A stretch of 64,000 bases of DNA from Paenibacillus doosanensis (GTDB taxonomy: Bacteria > Bacillota > Bacilli > Paenibacillales > NBRC-103111): the NCBI RefSeq assembly GCF_025060755.1, contig NZ_JANYUY010000001.1, positions 1-64,000 of the forward strand, read 5' to 3'. A program made the position numbers and the translations under genes. This document shows, piece after piece, positions 38,306 to 49,696 of this stretch. The stretch's first letter is position 1. Each line of letters begins with the position of its first letter. The notes beneath the pieces are model-generated. The model searched no databases. It was given only the letters and a program-made list of their open reading frames with translations, and was not told the origin of the DNA.

Positions 38306-38803
38306 CTACTTTCTTATCCAAGTTAAAGCGGCTTTTTCCAAATTCCGGTTAACGACCTTCGTGAAAAAGCCTTCGTCTTTGCGCGCAATCGGCAGTACGA
38401 GAATCGTATACAGCCCCATCCGGTTGCCGCCGAGCACATCCGTCATCATCTGATCGCCAATGACCACGGTTTGCTCGGGACGCAAATTCATCAAATGCAT
38501 CGCCTTATGAAAAGCCGCGCGGGTCGGCTTCTTTGCCCGGTAAATAAAAGGAAGCGACAGCGGTTCGGCGAACTGGCTGACGCGAAGCTTGTTATTATTC
38601 GATACGATAATAACCTGAAAGCCGATCTGGCTGACGACCTTGAGCCAATCGATGAGCTCCGGCGTCGCAAGCGGCGCCTTGGCGCCCACCAGCGTATTGT
38701 CCAGATCCGTAATGATGCCGCGCTTGCCCTGCTTCCACAATTCATTCAGATCGATATCGTAAATCGTATTTACCTGCAGTTGCGGAACTAGCTTTTTTAG
38801 CAA
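38306..38803 (-). CDS. yqeG: YqeG family HAD phosphatase
   Basis: A HAD-superfamily phosphatase of about 165 residues. It has motif I GIITDLDNTLVGAKAPL, motif II VIIVSNNNKLRV, the Lys of AKKPTRAAF and motif III TVVIGDQMMTDVLGGNRMG. Its substrate in bacteria is uncertain; eukaryotic relatives are phosphatidylglycerophosphate phosphatases. I start it at the TTG at 38803, with GAGGTGA nine bases upstream; the ATG at 38809 is too close to that site. First gene of the yqeG-to-yqeM cluster. Confidence 0.93.
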   Translation of the reverse strand: MLKKLVPQLQVNTIYDIDLNELWKQGKRGIITDLDNTLVGAKAPLATPELIDWLKVVSQIGFQVIIVSNNNKLRVSQFAEPLSLPFIYRAKKPTRAAFHKAMHLMNLRPEQTVVIGDQMMTDVLGGNRMGLYTILVLPIARKDEGFFTKVVNRNLEKAALTWIRK

Positions 38804-38920
38804 AAACATTCACCTCTAGGAACGAGCATATATACGCAAACTATACCATATTTGTCCTTTTTGTTGCAAAAGAATACAGTGACCTACAGCGCGCCGCGCT
38901 TCGATTCGTTCTCCTATACC

Positions 38921-38948
38921 AAAAAAAGCACCCGAGCAAGTCGGATGC
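38921..38948 (-). terminator. Terminator of mntR
   Basis: On the minus strand GCATCCGA pairs with TCGGGTGC (one G-T pair) around a five-base loop, followed by TTTTTTT (38921-38927). It begins seven bases after the mntR stop. Confidence 0.85.
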
Positions 38949-38954
38949 AGGCTG

Positions 38955-39377
38955 TTACGATTCGTCCATTTCCCTTTTCAGCGCCATCAGGTCTTCCAAT
39001 CGCGAAGGCTCTCTCCGGAAATATTCGACCAGCGTTTCGATGCAGGTGATCGAATCCCAGCTGAGATGATGCTCAATGCCTTCTACATCTTTATAGATCG
39101 TATCTTCCGATACGCCGATCAACGTTAAAAACTGTTCCAATAATTGATGCCGATCCACCAGTCTCTTTCCCATTTTTTGCCCTTTGGATGTCAATACGAG
39201 ACCACGGTATTTTTCATACACCAAATAATTGTCTTTATCCAATTTTTGGATCATTTTCGTCACAGAAGAAGGATGAACTTCCAACCCTTCTGCGATATCG
39301 GACACGCGCGCGTACCCTTTCTCGTCGATGAGCTTGTAGATCCTCTCCAGATAATCCTCCATGCTCGGTGTAGCCAT
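38955..39377 (-). CDS. mntR: Manganese-responsive repressor MntR
   Basis: DtxR-family repressor of manganese uptake genes. The 140-residue protein is very close to B. subtilis MntR in sequence. [12 protein letters not shown] carries the metal ligands Asp8 and Glu11; the winged helix [24 protein letters not shown] follows; and [14 protein letters not shown] contains the Glu/Glu/His ligands of the dimerisation domain. There is no SH3-like third domain, as expected for MntR. It stands alone between yqeG and splB; no manganese transporter lies in the window. Confidence 0.96.
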   Translation of the reverse strand: MATPSMEDYLERIYKLIDEKGYARVSDIAEGLEVHPSSVTKMIQKLDKDNYLVYEKYRGLVLTSKGQKMGKRLVDRHQLLEQFLTLIGVSEDTIYKDVEGIEHHLSWDSITCIETLVEYFRREPSRLEDLMALKREMDES

Positions 39378-39606
39378 ACGCTTTCCTCCCGTACATCATC
39401 AAACCATGGCGCAAATCCGCTGAATTCTTGCCCGTCCATATATGAAGAGACAAGCGCTTCTCCAAGGTGCATTTTCCACGTGTGAGCAGAAGCATTCTGG
39501 ATCAAACTATGGTCGTTATAAGCGCCTTTTACTATAACACAGCCGGGTTATCGAAGCAAGTCAAGTCATGAAATTGTACCAAGGCCCGCATGAAGGAGGA
39601 ATCGGC

Positions 39607-40668
39607 ATGGCGGTCGCAACGGAAAGTCCCGCGACGCGGCAGACGGAAGTGTTCGTACCGGAGCTCGTTTATTTCGAACCCGATGCGCTGAATTACCCGA
39701 AAGGGCAAAAAATATGGCAATGGGCCAAAGAGCAAGGCCTTCCGATTCATATGACCACCTCGCATAACCGGATTACCAACCTGCCGGGAGACAGCGATCT
39801 GGAAAAATACCGCATCGCCAAAAGAACGCTTGTCGTAGGCATTCGAAAAACGCTGAAGTTCGATACGTCCAAGCCTTCGGCGGAATATGCGATCCCGATC
39901 GCCACCGGCTGCATGGCGCACTGCCACTACTGCTACCTGCAGACGACGCTCGGCGCGAAGCCGTATATTCGTGTCTATGTCAACACCGACGATATTCTTC
40001 AAGCCGCCAAGCGTTATATTGACGAGAGAGCTCCGGAAATCACCCGATTCGAAGCCGCGTGCACATCCGATCCTGTCGGTTTGGAGCATATTAGCGGCTC
40101 GCTCAAAGAGCTGATCGAGTTTATGGGGCGTGAGCCGCTCGGCAGGCTTCGTTTCGTGACGAAATTCCATCACGTGGAGCCGCTGCTCGACGCCAAGCAT
40201 AATAAGCATACGCGGTTTCGCTTCAGCGTCAATGCGGATTATGTGATCAAGCATTTCGAACCGGCGACCTCCAGCTTCCGCGAACGAATTACCGCCGCGG
40301 GCAAAGTGGCCCAAGCTGGCTATCCGCTCGGTTTTATTGTCGCGCCCATTATTTGGCATGAAGGCTGGGAAGAAGGATACCGCGAGCTTCTGGGCAAATT
40401 AAAAGAGGCGCTTCCCGAAGAAGCTACCTCTGATTTGACCTTTGAGCTGATCCAGCACCGCTTTACGAAAACGGCCAAAAACGTCATTTTGCAGCGTTAT
40501 CCGAAAACGAAGCTGGAGCTTGACGAAACGAAACGCAAGTACAAATGGGGACGCTGGGGCCAAGGCAAATATGTATATCCCGACGAGCAGGCTACGGCGC
40601 TGCGCGAGTTTATTACGGAGCAAATTTTCGAGAAATTCCCCAGCGCAACGATCGATTATTTTACCTAA
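39607..40668 (+). CDS. splB: Spore photoproduct lyase
   Basis: Radical-SAM enzyme that directly reverses the spore photoproduct thymine dimer during germination. The 353-residue chain carries the iron-sulfur motif CMAHCHYC (CxxxCxxC, near residue 98-105) and the conserved Cys in FEAACTSDPVGLEHI that donates hydrogen in the reaction. YKWGRWGQGKYVY marks the C-terminus. The ATG at 39607 has GGAGGAATCGGC upstream; the frame runs 13 codons further. Forespore SigG control is expected from the family, but I could not see a clear promoter. It converges with ccdA. Confidence 0.96.
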   Translation: MAVATESPATRQTEVFVPELVYFEPDALNYPKGQKIWQWAKEQGLPIHMTTSHNRITNLPGDSDLEKYRIAKRTLVVGIRKTLKFDTSKPSAEYAIPIATGCMAHCHYCYLQTTLGAKPYIRVYVNTDDILQAAKRYIDERAPEITRFEAACTSDPVGLEHISGSLKELIEFMGREPLGRLRFVTKFHHVEPLLDAKHNKHTRFRFSVNADYVIKHFEPATSSFRERITAAGKVAQAGYPLGFIVAPIIWHEGWEEGYRELLGKLKEALPEEATSDLTFELIQHRFTKTAKNVILQRYPKTKLELDETKRKYKWGRWGQGKYVYPDEQATALREFITEQIFEKFPSATIDYFT

Positions 40669-40673
40669 CCGTT

Positions 40674-41384
40674 TTAAAACTTCAAGTAGTCGGGGGTAAT
40701 CTGATTCAGCCATATGGTGATGCGGGTCATTTGATCCGTATATAGCAAAATCGCCATCAAGATCATCAGCCCCCCGCCCGCTTTCATGATGCTGCCCGAA
40801 TACCGCAATATCCATTTGGTCGTTCCGATGAAAAAGGCGAGTACGAAAAACGGAATCGCGAAGCCGAGCGAATACGCCGTAATCAGCGGCAGCCAGGAAT
40901 CGGGATTCGTTGCGGCCAACGCCAAAATCGCCGATAAAATCGGCCCGATGCACGGCGACCAGCCCGCCGCGAAGCCCATGCCGATCAGCACCGAGCCGAC
41001 ATAGCCCGCAGGCTTGAACTTCCACTGCAGCTTGCGTTCCTTCATCAGCCATTGCGGCTGAAAAATGCCGACCAGAAACAATCCCATCGCAAAAATTAAA
41101 ATGGCAGCGATCTGCCGAAGCAAGTCTTTAAAATCGATGAAAAAATTCGATACGAGTCCTGCGCCCCAGCCCAAGCTGTAAAAAATGATCGAAAATCCGA
41201 CGATAAAACAAAGCGTATGCAGCACCGTCCTGCTGCGCACTCCGGCTTCGCCGCCGGCATTTTTCAATTGGCTGACGGACACGCCCGTTATGTAGGATAA
41301 GTAAGACGGATAGAGCGGCAAGCAGCAGGGGGAGATAAACGAAGCTACGCCCGCCCACAGCGCGATCCACATATTGATTTCCAT
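40674..41384 (-). CDS. ccdA: CcdA-type cytochrome c biogenesis / thiol-disulfide membrane protein
   Basis: Six-helix membrane protein of the DsbD transmembrane family, 236 residues. It moves reducing equivalents from cytoplasmic thioredoxin to extracytoplasmic thiols, needed for cytochrome c maturation and spore cortex formation. The two redox Cys regions are visible: ASFISPCCLPLYPSYLSYITG near the N-terminus and GFAAGWSPCIGPILSAILALA in the second half. No thioredoxin-like partner is adjacent. The stop is five bases from the splB stop, with no obvious terminator between. Confidence 0.92.
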   Translation of the reverse strand: MEINMWIALWAGVASFISPCCLPLYPSYLSYITGVSVSQLKNAGGEAGVRSRTVLHTLCFIVGFSIIFYSLGWGAGLVSNFFIDFKDLLRQIAAILIFAMGLFLVGIFQPQWLMKERKLQWKFKPAGYVGSVLIGMGFAAGWSPCIGPILSAILALAATNPDSWLPLITAYSLGFAIPFFVLAFFIGTTKWILRYSGSIMKAGGGLMILMAILLYTDQMTRITIWLNQITPDYLKF

Positions 41385-41409
41385 GCCTGAACTCCTTTCT
41401 TCCGGAGCC

Positions 41410-42213
41410 TTATAAACGCAAACCCCGTTTCACGAACATGCTGATGATCAACAGGCCGATCAGGAACAAGACGATCGTCGCCCCCGGAGCCAGACTCCAT
41501 ACGCCCGCGGCGACCAATCCACCGACGACCGCAATCTCCGAAAACAGCACGGCCCAGAACAGCGAGTTGCGGAAGCTGCGAGCTACCAGCAGACTGCAGG
41601 CGACCGGGATGGTCAGTAAGGACGAGACCAGCAGCGCGCCGACGATTTTGATCGCGACCGTAATGACGAGCGCCGTCAGGATCGTAATCATCATGTTATA
41701 AAATTTGAGCGGAAGACCGCTTACCCCGGCCGCATCCTCGTCGAAAAACATCAGAAACAGCTCCTTGTAGTTGACCAGGATGACGCCGACCACAATGACG
41801 GTCACCGCCAGAACGACCCATAAATCTCCCGTATCGAGCGTATAGATGCTTCCGAAAAAGTAGCTCATCACGTTAATGTTAAAGCCTTTGCCGAGCGTAA
41901 ACAGCAAGGTCGCCAGCGCCACGCCGCCGGACATAATGATCGCTATCGACAGCTCGGCATACGTTTTGTACGCTTTACGCAGCCATTCGATGGCGAAGGA
42001 AGCCAATACGGCGAACAGCAGCCCGACGCCGATCGGGTACACATTGAGCAGGAAGCCGAGCGCGATGCCGGCAATCGATACATGCGCGAGCGTATCGCCG
42101 ATCATCGACAGCCTGCGCAGCACCAGAAACACTCCCATCATAGGAGCCGCCAAACCGATCAACAAGCCTCCCAATAATGCCCGTTGAAAAAAATACTCTG
42201 TAAAAATATCCAC
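41410..42213 (-). CDS. znuB: Metal ABC transporter permease, zinc type (ZnuB/AdcB-like)
   Basis: A 267-residue ABC-3 family permease with about eight membrane helices, for example GGLLIGLAAPMMGVFLVLRRLSMIGDTLAHVSIAG, the family signature before the coupling region, and VGALLVSSLLTIPVACSLLVA. It forms a high-affinity zinc importer with the upstream ATPase and binding protein. Gene order is binding protein, ATPase, permease, all on one transcript. Zinc rather than manganese is inferred from the His-rich binding protein and the promoter. Confidence 0.92.
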   Translation of the reverse strand: MDIFTEYFFQRALLGGLLIGLAAPMMGVFLVLRRLSMIGDTLAHVSIAGIALGFLLNVYPIGVGLLFAVLASFAIEWLRKAYKTYAELSIAIIMSGGVALATLLFTLGKGFNINVMSYFFGSIYTLDTGDLWVVLAVTVIVVGVILVNYKELFLMFFDEDAAGVSGLPLKFYNMMITILTALVITVAIKIVGALLVSSLLTIPVACSLLVARSFRNSLFWAVLFSEIAVVGGLVAAGVWSLAPGATIVLFLIGLLIISMFVKRGLRL

Positions 42214-42249
42214 CTGATTCTCTCCTAGCTTCAGCTTACACCCGTTTGA

Positions 42250-43029
42250 TCAAGACAACACTTCGATTTGCTCCCGCAGCTGCTGAATCGAGTGGGTCAA
42301 ATTCGTTTCGCTGCAATTTTCCGGCGCATGGGTATGCTTGACGTAAAACGAAAGCGTTCCGCTCTTCTGTACGGGTTCGCTTCCAATATAAGATTGTACC
42401 ATATCCATGTCGTGGGAAACCATAATAAACGTAATATGGTGATGCTGATGCATATGGCGGATCATCCGGAAGAAACCGGCCTGCGTTTCCGCGTCGATGC
42501 CGACCGTAGGCTCGTCCAGTATGAGCAGCTCCGGGTTGTTGATAAGCGCACGCGCCAGAAAAACCCGCTGCTGTTGGCCGCCGGACAATTGGCCGATCCG
42601 CCGGTCCGCCAAATCCTCGATGCGCATGACGTAGAGCGCGTCCTCGCATTTCTGCTGGTCGGCTTTGCTCATGCGGCGGAACATCCGCTTCTTGCCGTAC
42701 AAGCCGGACATGACGACCTCGCGCACCGTGGCCGGGAACAGCGGATTGAACGCATTTTTTTGCGGGACGTAGCCGATCCTCTCCCAGTCGCGGAAGGAGG
42801 AGACAGGCTCGCCGAACAGACGGATCTCGCCTTGCGTAGGCTTCAGCAGCCCGACAATCATTTTGAGCAGCGTCGTTTTCCCCGCTCCGTTAGAGCCGAT
42901 CAAGCCGACGAAATCGCGCTCCAGCACGGAGAAATTAAGTTTTTCTATCACTTTTTTATTTTCGTAGAAAAAAAAGACGTCATCAATCGAGACAATGCTC
43001 CGATGACATCCTGCATTCACTTGGTCCAT
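42250..43029 (-). CDS. znuC: Metal ABC transporter ATP-binding protein (ZnuC/AdcC-like)
   Basis: A 259-residue ABC ATPase: Walker A GSNGAGKTTLL, Q-loop YVPQKNAFNPLFP, signature LSGGQQQRVFLARAL, Walker B LLILDEPTVGID and the switch His in TFIMVSHDMD. The QKNAFNPLFPATVREVV context is typical of zinc and manganese importers. It lies between the permease gene and the binding-protein gene with short gaps. Confidence 0.94.
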   Translation of the reverse strand: MDQVNAGCHRSIVSIDDVFFFYENKKVIEKLNFSVLERDFVGLIGSNGAGKTTLLKMIVGLLKPTQGEIRLFGEPVSSFRDWERIGYVPQKNAFNPLFPATVREVVMSGLYGKKRMFRRMSKADQQKCEDALYVMRIEDLADRRIGQLSGGQQQRVFLARALINNPELLILDEPTVGIDAETQAGFFRMIRHMHQHHHITFIMVSHDMDMVQSYIGSEPVQKSGTLSFYVKHTHAPENCSETNLTHSIQQLREQIEVLS

Positions 43030-43062
43030 AGCTGCAAGCTCCTTTTATCGCAGGTCTTACTT

Positions 43063-44025
43063 CTATTGTAATGCTTTTATTAAATTATTCAAATTGCTCT
43101 CCATCAGAGAGATATAATCGGCTCCGGCCTTCGCCTGAGCATCGGTCAGCCCTTCGATCGGGCTCAGCACCAGCGTCTCGACCTTGGCGTCCTTCGCCAG
43201 CGTCTTCGCCAGCCGGTCGGATACGAGCTCTTCGAAGAAAATGTATTGGATGCCGTTCGTGCGGATAAACTCGTTGATCTCCTTCAAATCCTTGGAAGTC
43301 GGCTCGGAATCGGGCGACAAGCCCATGATCGCCTTCTGCGTAAGGCCGTATTGCTTGGCCAAATAGGCGAACGACTGATGCGTGACGACGATGTCCTTCT
43401 TCGGCGTTTTGGCCAGCGCTTCTTTATATTTGGCGTCCAGCTGATCGAGCTGCGCCGCGAATTTCTCGTAATTGGCCTCGTAGTCCGATTGCCCCGCAGG
43501 GTCCGTTTTCACCAGCTGATCCTTAATATTGAGCGCAATCTTCTTGGCGTTGACCGGACTCAGCCATACATGGGGATCGTACTGCGATTCGTTGTGAGCT
43601 TCCTTATTCTTTGCGTCATGATCGTGATCGTGGTCTTCTCCGGATGACGCCAGCAGCTCCACGCCCTTGCTTCCTTCCACGACAGCGACCTTCGAGTCTT
43701 TCGGCAGACTGCCCAGCGTATCGTTCACCCAGCCTTCGAATCCGGCGCCCAAATAAACGAACATTTGCGCTTTGGACAAGTTCTGCATGTCCCGGCTCTT
43801 CGGTGTCCAGTCATGCGGCTCGACGCCCGTCGGCACCAGATTGATGACGTTGACGCGGTCGCCGCCGATCTTTTGAGTGAAATCGTACAGCGGATAAAAG
43901 CTGGCTACGACGTTGACCTTGCCGTTCATGAGTGTTGCCTGCGATTTGCCGCAGCCGGCCAGCATTATCATCGTAAAAAATGCGAGTAAAACGGGTAAAA
44001 CAACTTTTTTATTACGCCATTGCAT
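43063..44025 (-). CDS. znuA: Zinc-binding lipoprotein of an ABC importer (ZnuA/AdcA-like)
   Basis: A 320-residue cluster A-I solute-binding protein. The signal peptide ends in a lipobox (IMLAGCGKSQ), so it is a lipoprotein anchored outside the cell. A His-rich loop, GEDHDHDHDAKNKEAHNE (about residues 128-145), is characteristic of zinc rather than manganese binders. The metal His residues are in VPTGVEPHDWTP, YDPHVWLSP and VVTHQSFAYLA. It is the first gene of the operon and follows a promoter flanked by Zur-like half sites. Confidence 0.95.
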   Translation of the reverse strand: MQWRNKKVVLPVLLAFFTMIMLAGCGKSQATLMNGKVNVVASFYPLYDFTQKIGGDRVNVINLVPTGVEPHDWTPKSRDMQNLSKAQMFVYLGAGFEGWVNDTLGSLPKDSKVAVVEGSKGVELLASSGEDHDHDHDAKNKEAHNESQYDPHVWLSPVNAKKIALNIKDQLVKTDPAGQSDYEANYEKFAAQLDQLDAKYKEALAKTPKKDIVVTHQSFAYLAKQYGLTQKAIMGLSPDSEPTSKDLKEINEFIRTNGIQYIFFEELVSDRLAKTLAKDAKVETLVLSPIEGLTDAQAKAGADYISLMESNLNNLIKALQ

Positions 44026-44048
44026 AAATATAGTTCCCCCTGCTTGTA

Positions 44049-44129
44049 AATCGTAAACTTTTTTATTAGACGAATTCGATTATACGTCCGTCCTCCCTGC
44101 CGTGTCAACAGTTAATAATGTTTACGATT
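44049..44129 (-). promoter_or_regulatory. znuACB promoter flanked by inverted Zur-like half sites
   Basis: TTGACA (44103-44108) and a perfect TATAAT (44079-44084) are spaced by 18 bases on the minus strand. The 10-mer AATCGTAAAC occurs upstream (44120-44129, minus strand) and in exact inverted form downstream (44049-44058). It resembles the TCGTAA half of the B. subtilis Zur box (TCGTAATNATTACGA). Zinc repression by Zur is inferred. Confidence 0.7.
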
Positions 44130-44185
44130 AACCGCTCGCAAATATGCCGGATTCAAGAAATGGCCTCCGCCATAACGCAAATAAA

Positions 44186-44225
44186 GCATCCGTCCCTCCG
44201 GCCCTAAGACCGGTGAAACGGATGC
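44186..44225 (-). terminator. Terminator of the Gfo/Idh/MocA gene
   Basis: GCATCCGT and ACGGATGC form an 8-bp stem, with further pairing of CCGG inside, followed on the minus strand by TTTATTTG. It lies 36 bases after the oxidoreductase stop. Confidence 0.7.
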
Positions 44226-44261
44226 TTTCATTGTAAAGGTGAAAAAGTTCGCCGCGGACAG

Positions 44262-45335
44262 CTACTCGACGCGCACCGCCTGCATTTGCGCTTTGATGCA
44301 CAGCTCGGCGGCCTTGAAGGCATGCTCCTGCGTCATCGCCTTCTCCGTGCGGTTAATGCAATCGAGGATCAGCTGGCCGAAGAACGGATAGCCGACTTGA
44401 CCTTTCAGGGAGAAATGCTGTTCGCCTTCTTTATTGACCAGATACAGATGGTCGCCCTGCGGATCGCGGGCAATATCGATATATTTGCGCAGCTCGATAT
44501 AGCCGTCGGTGCCCAGAATCGTCATCCGGCCGTCGCCCCATGTGCCGAGGCCGTCCGGAGTGAGCCAGTCGACGCGGAAATAGTTCGTCGCGCCGTTATC
44601 CGCCACAAGGGTAGCGTCGCCGAAATCTTCAAGCTCCGGATAATCCTTGTTATTGTAGTTGGCGATTTTGCTGTGCAGCACCGTCGCGTCCTTCGCCCCG
44701 GTGAAGAACAGGAATTGCTCGATCTGATGGCTTCCGATATCGCACAGAATGCCGCCGTATTTGTCGTGCTGGAAAAACCATTCCGGTCTGGACGGCGCGT
44801 TCAGCCGATGCGGACCAAAGCCGATCACTTGAACTACGCGGCCGATCGCGCCCTGCTCGATCAGCTGGCCTGCAAACACCGCGCTCTCGACGTGCAGACG
44901 CTCGCTGTAATAGACCATATACTTCTTGCCGGTTTCCTTCGCCTTCGCTCTTGCTTGCTCCAGCTGCTCCAGCGTCGTGAACGGAGTTTTGTCGGTGAAG
45001 TAGTCTTTGCCGTGATCCATAACGCGAACGCCGAGCGGACCGCGCAAGGACGGCACCGCCGCCGCTGCGACCAGCTTGATCGAAGGATCGTTCAAAATCT
45101 CCTCTTCGGAAGCGGCCGCTTTGGCTTGAGGGAACTTCTTGATGAAAGCTTCCACCTTCGCCGGGTCCGGATCGTACACGGCGACAAGATCGGCTCCCGC
45201 TTCGACCAAGCCGTTACACATCCCGTAGATGTGACCGTGATCCAAAGCCATCGCGGCAAAGGCGAATTCGCCTTGTCCGACCACCGGATTCGGTTTGCCT
45301 TGCGGCGCGTAATTCATTCCGTCTTTGGTTTGCAT
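44262..45335 (-). CDS. Gfo/Idh/MocA family NAD(P)-dependent oxidoreductase
   Basis: A 357-residue oxidoreductase likely acting on a sugar or cyclitol. The Rossmann half covers about residues 22-145 (FAAMALDHGHIYGMCNGLVEAGADLVAVYDPD). The usual EKP is replaced by DKTPFTTLEQLEQA after DYFT, with Lys retained. The C-terminal half has GGILCDIGSHQIEQFLFFTG, the GxxxDxGxHxxD-like catalytic region (Asp, His). The fingerprint is not the standard GxGxxG, as seen in some branches of the family. It is monocistronic, between the zinc operon and metG; the substrate is unknown. Confidence 0.88.
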   Translation of the reverse strand: MQTKDGMNYAPQGKPNPVVGQGEFAFAAMALDHGHIYGMCNGLVEAGADLVAVYDPDPAKVEAFIKKFPQAKAAASEEEILNDPSIKLVAAAAVPSLRGPLGVRVMDHGKDYFTDKTPFTTLEQLEQARAKAKETGKKYMVYYSERLHVESAVFAGQLIEQGAIGRVVQVIGFGPHRLNAPSRPEWFFQHDKYGGILCDIGSHQIEQFLFFTGAKDATVLHSKIANYNNKDYPELEDFGDATLVADNGATNYFRVDWLTPDGLGTWGDGRMTILGTDGYIELRKYIDIARDPQGDHLYLVNKEGEQHFSLKGQVGYPFFGQLILDCINRTEKAMTQEHAFKAAELCIKAQMQAVRVE

Positions 45336-45398
45336 AGATTAAGCCTCCTGTTAAAAGAGTCATAGATTATTCATAGCATATGTTAACGTGAACAATCC

Positions 45399-47725
<2,327 letters not shown>

Positions 47726-47733
47726 TTAAGCCA

Positions 47734-47763
47734 AATATAGCGAAAAGTACTAACCTCTGTCAA
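47734..47763 (-). promoter_or_regulatory. SigA promoter of the metG leader
   Basis: TTGACA (47758-47763) and TATATT (47734-47739) are spaced by 18 bases on the minus strand, immediately upstream of the T-box. Confidence 0.8.
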
Positions 47764-47828
47764 GTCCGTACCAGGCGGCGCGATGCGGTTATCGCCCGCG
47801 ATGTCCGGCCCGCCGCCGCACTCCGCTT

Positions 47829-48089
47829 CTATTCCTCTTGCGCCGCATCGTTCCGCGGCTTCTCCGGTTTGCGTTCCGGCTCGGGAACATAATCGATGCC
47901 TCCGGGATGAAACGGATGGCATTTGCATATTCGTTTGACGGCGAGCCAGCTTCCTTTGACCGGCCCGTGCAGCTCCAGCGCATCGAGCGCATATTGCGAG
48001 CATGTGGGGTAAAACCGGCAAGTAGGCGGCTTCAGCGGCGAAATAAACTTCCGGTAAAAGCGCACGCCGCCCTGCAGCACTCTTTTCAT
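47829..48089 (-). CDS. yidD: Membrane protein insertion efficiency factor YidD
   Basis: An 86-residue, membrane-associated basic protein that assists YidC-dependent insertion. The family pattern is complete: [32 protein letters not shown], then [24 protein letters not shown], with the conserved Cys residues. The C-terminal 15 residues are charged and variable. It stands alone here, away from yidC. Confidence 0.96.
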   Translation of the reverse strand: MKRVLQGGVRFYRKFISPLKPPTCRFYPTCSQYALDALELHGPVKGSWLAVKRICKCHPFHPGGIDYVPEPERKPEKPRNDAAQEE

Positions 48090-48158
48090 AGCAATCGCCC
48101 TCCGATGGGTAAGCGGTCTTACTTCGTATGATGCCCGATCGGAGGACGGGAGTCAAGC

Positions 48159-49496
48159 TTACTTCTTCATGGCCGAAACGTCCTTCTCAGCCCCTTCCTG
48201 GGCTTCCCGCAGCGCGCTGACCGGATTCGTGCCGCCGGAGACGATCTGTGCAAAGGCCGTGTTCATCCGCTTGGCTATCGCATCGTCATACTTGGTGACG
48301 TAAGACGGCCGGGCTCTCTCCTTGGGGAAAAATGCGCCGACGTTTTTCCCTTTGAAGTTTCTCCCGCTTGCAGCATCGGACAGCTGCCCGAACGCTTGAA
48401 CGACCTCGGGAGTGCGGACGATCGGCAGGGTGCCCGCCTTCGATATTTTCATCTGGTATTCATCGGACGTTAACGCCTCAAGAACCTCGAACGCCTGCTG
48501 CTTATGCTTGCTCGTGCTGGAAATGTTCATATACGTGCCGTAATCCTGCGATCCGATGCCCGGCGCTTCCTTGAAGGTCGGCATGCTGACCATATCCCAG
48601 CTGTCGAAATCCCAGCGCCCGATCTGATACGCCATCATCGCCACATTTTTCTCCTTCGCGAACATATCCGTCGTCGCTTTCTCATTGCCGGGAATTTGCG
48701 CAAAGCGGGTGAAGTTTTCCATGAACAGCCTGAAGCGGTCGTCCGACACCTGAACGCTCTGCGAATCCGGATTGTAATAAGACAGCGACAGCTGGTTCGT
48801 ATTGTACATGAACGGGTAGCGCGTAGCGAATCCGTAGTAGGACGTTCCTGCATCCGTCCGCGTCAGCTGTTTGGCCAGCTCGTACGTTTCGTCCCAGGTC
48901 ATGCCGTCCTTCGGATACGGAACGCCGAACTTGTCGAAGATGTCTTTGTTGTAAAACAGCGCCGTCGGAGCGCTCGCAACAGGAAAGCCGTAGACGCCGC
49001 CTCCGAATTGCTTCTGGAATTCGATCGCGTTAGGCACGAGCCGGCTCGTATCGTAGCGATTTTGCTTGATCAAATCGCCGATATCGTACAAAAGCCCCGT
49101 GTCGGCCAGCACCGGGAAGGAGAAGACGGAGCAGAGAATCAAATCGACGTCCTGCCCGGAAACAAGCAATTCGTTGGGTGTCGTCCCCTTGCCGGTGGCG
49201 ATGAACTTGATCGTGACATAAGGGAATTTCTCCTTAATTTCTTTGCCGATATCGCTATCCATGAACGCCTCTGCCGTTGCGGTGGAGTTGGATGCGTTAT
49301 AGACGACCAGCTCAACAGGCTCCTGGCTGTTCTGAACCGATGGCTTATCCGCCGCCGGAGCCGGCTCGGACGCATCCCCAGCCGAGCCGTTGCAAGCGGT
49401 TACAGCTAGGCATAAAAAAATAGCTGCAAGCGAAGCGGCTCCTTTTTTTCTATAACCGCTTCCGGACGATCCATCATACTCATTCCTCTTTTCCAT
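48159..49496 (-). CDS. Extracellular solute-binding lipoprotein (family 1, sugar type)
   Basis: A 445-residue ABC-type carbohydrate-binding protein. The signal peptide ends in a lipobox (LCLAVTACNGSAGD), then an Ala/Pro-rich linker and a periplasmic-binding fold. Typical features are ELVVYNASNSTATAEAFMD, VDLILCSVFSFPVLADTGLLYDIGDL, NKDIFDKFGVPYPKDGMTWDETYELAKQL and a C-terminal helix with NPVSALREAQEGAEK. The ATG at 49496 is chosen because the signal peptide then starts normally; the binding site (AGGGGG) is somewhat distant. No permease or ATPase gene is nearby. Being upstream of nothing and downstream of a sulfatase on the same strand, it probably serves the sulfated-glycan locus. Confidence 0.9.
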   Translation of the reverse strand: MEKRNEYDGSSGSGYRKKGAASLAAIFLCLAVTACNGSAGDASEPAPAADKPSVQNSQEPVELVVYNASNSTATAEAFMDSDIGKEIKEKFPYVTIKFIATGKGTTPNELLVSGQDVDLILCSVFSFPVLADTGLLYDIGDLIKQNRYDTSRLVPNAIEFQKQFGGGVYGFPVASAPTALFYNKDIFDKFGVPYPKDGMTWDETYELAKQLTRTDAGTSYYGFATRYPFMYNTNQLSLSYYNPDSQSVQVSDDRFRLFMENFTRFAQIPGNEKATTDMFAKEKNVAMMAYQIGRWDFDSWDMVSMPTFKEAPGIGSQDYGTYMNISSTSKHKQQAFEVLEALTSDEYQMKISKAGTLPIVRTPEVVQAFGQLSDAASGRNFKGKNVGAFFPKERARPSYVTKYDDAIAKRMNTAFAQIVSGGTNPVSALREAQEGAEKDVSAMKK

Positions 49497-49696
49497 AGCT
49501 ATCCAAGTCCCCCTTTGAATTCGACGGCGAGGAGGCGGCACGGGCTTATCGCCCGGCCGTCCGCATTGTTCTCGTTGTCCGTCTGCATCTGTCGGCGAAG
49601 CCGCCTCCGCCCCTGCCGTCTCCTTGCTTCTTTATCTTCGTCGTTCTTGCAAGCTTGTTTCTCGTCCCGCCTTCATTCGGCCCGGCTTGCGTCCGC

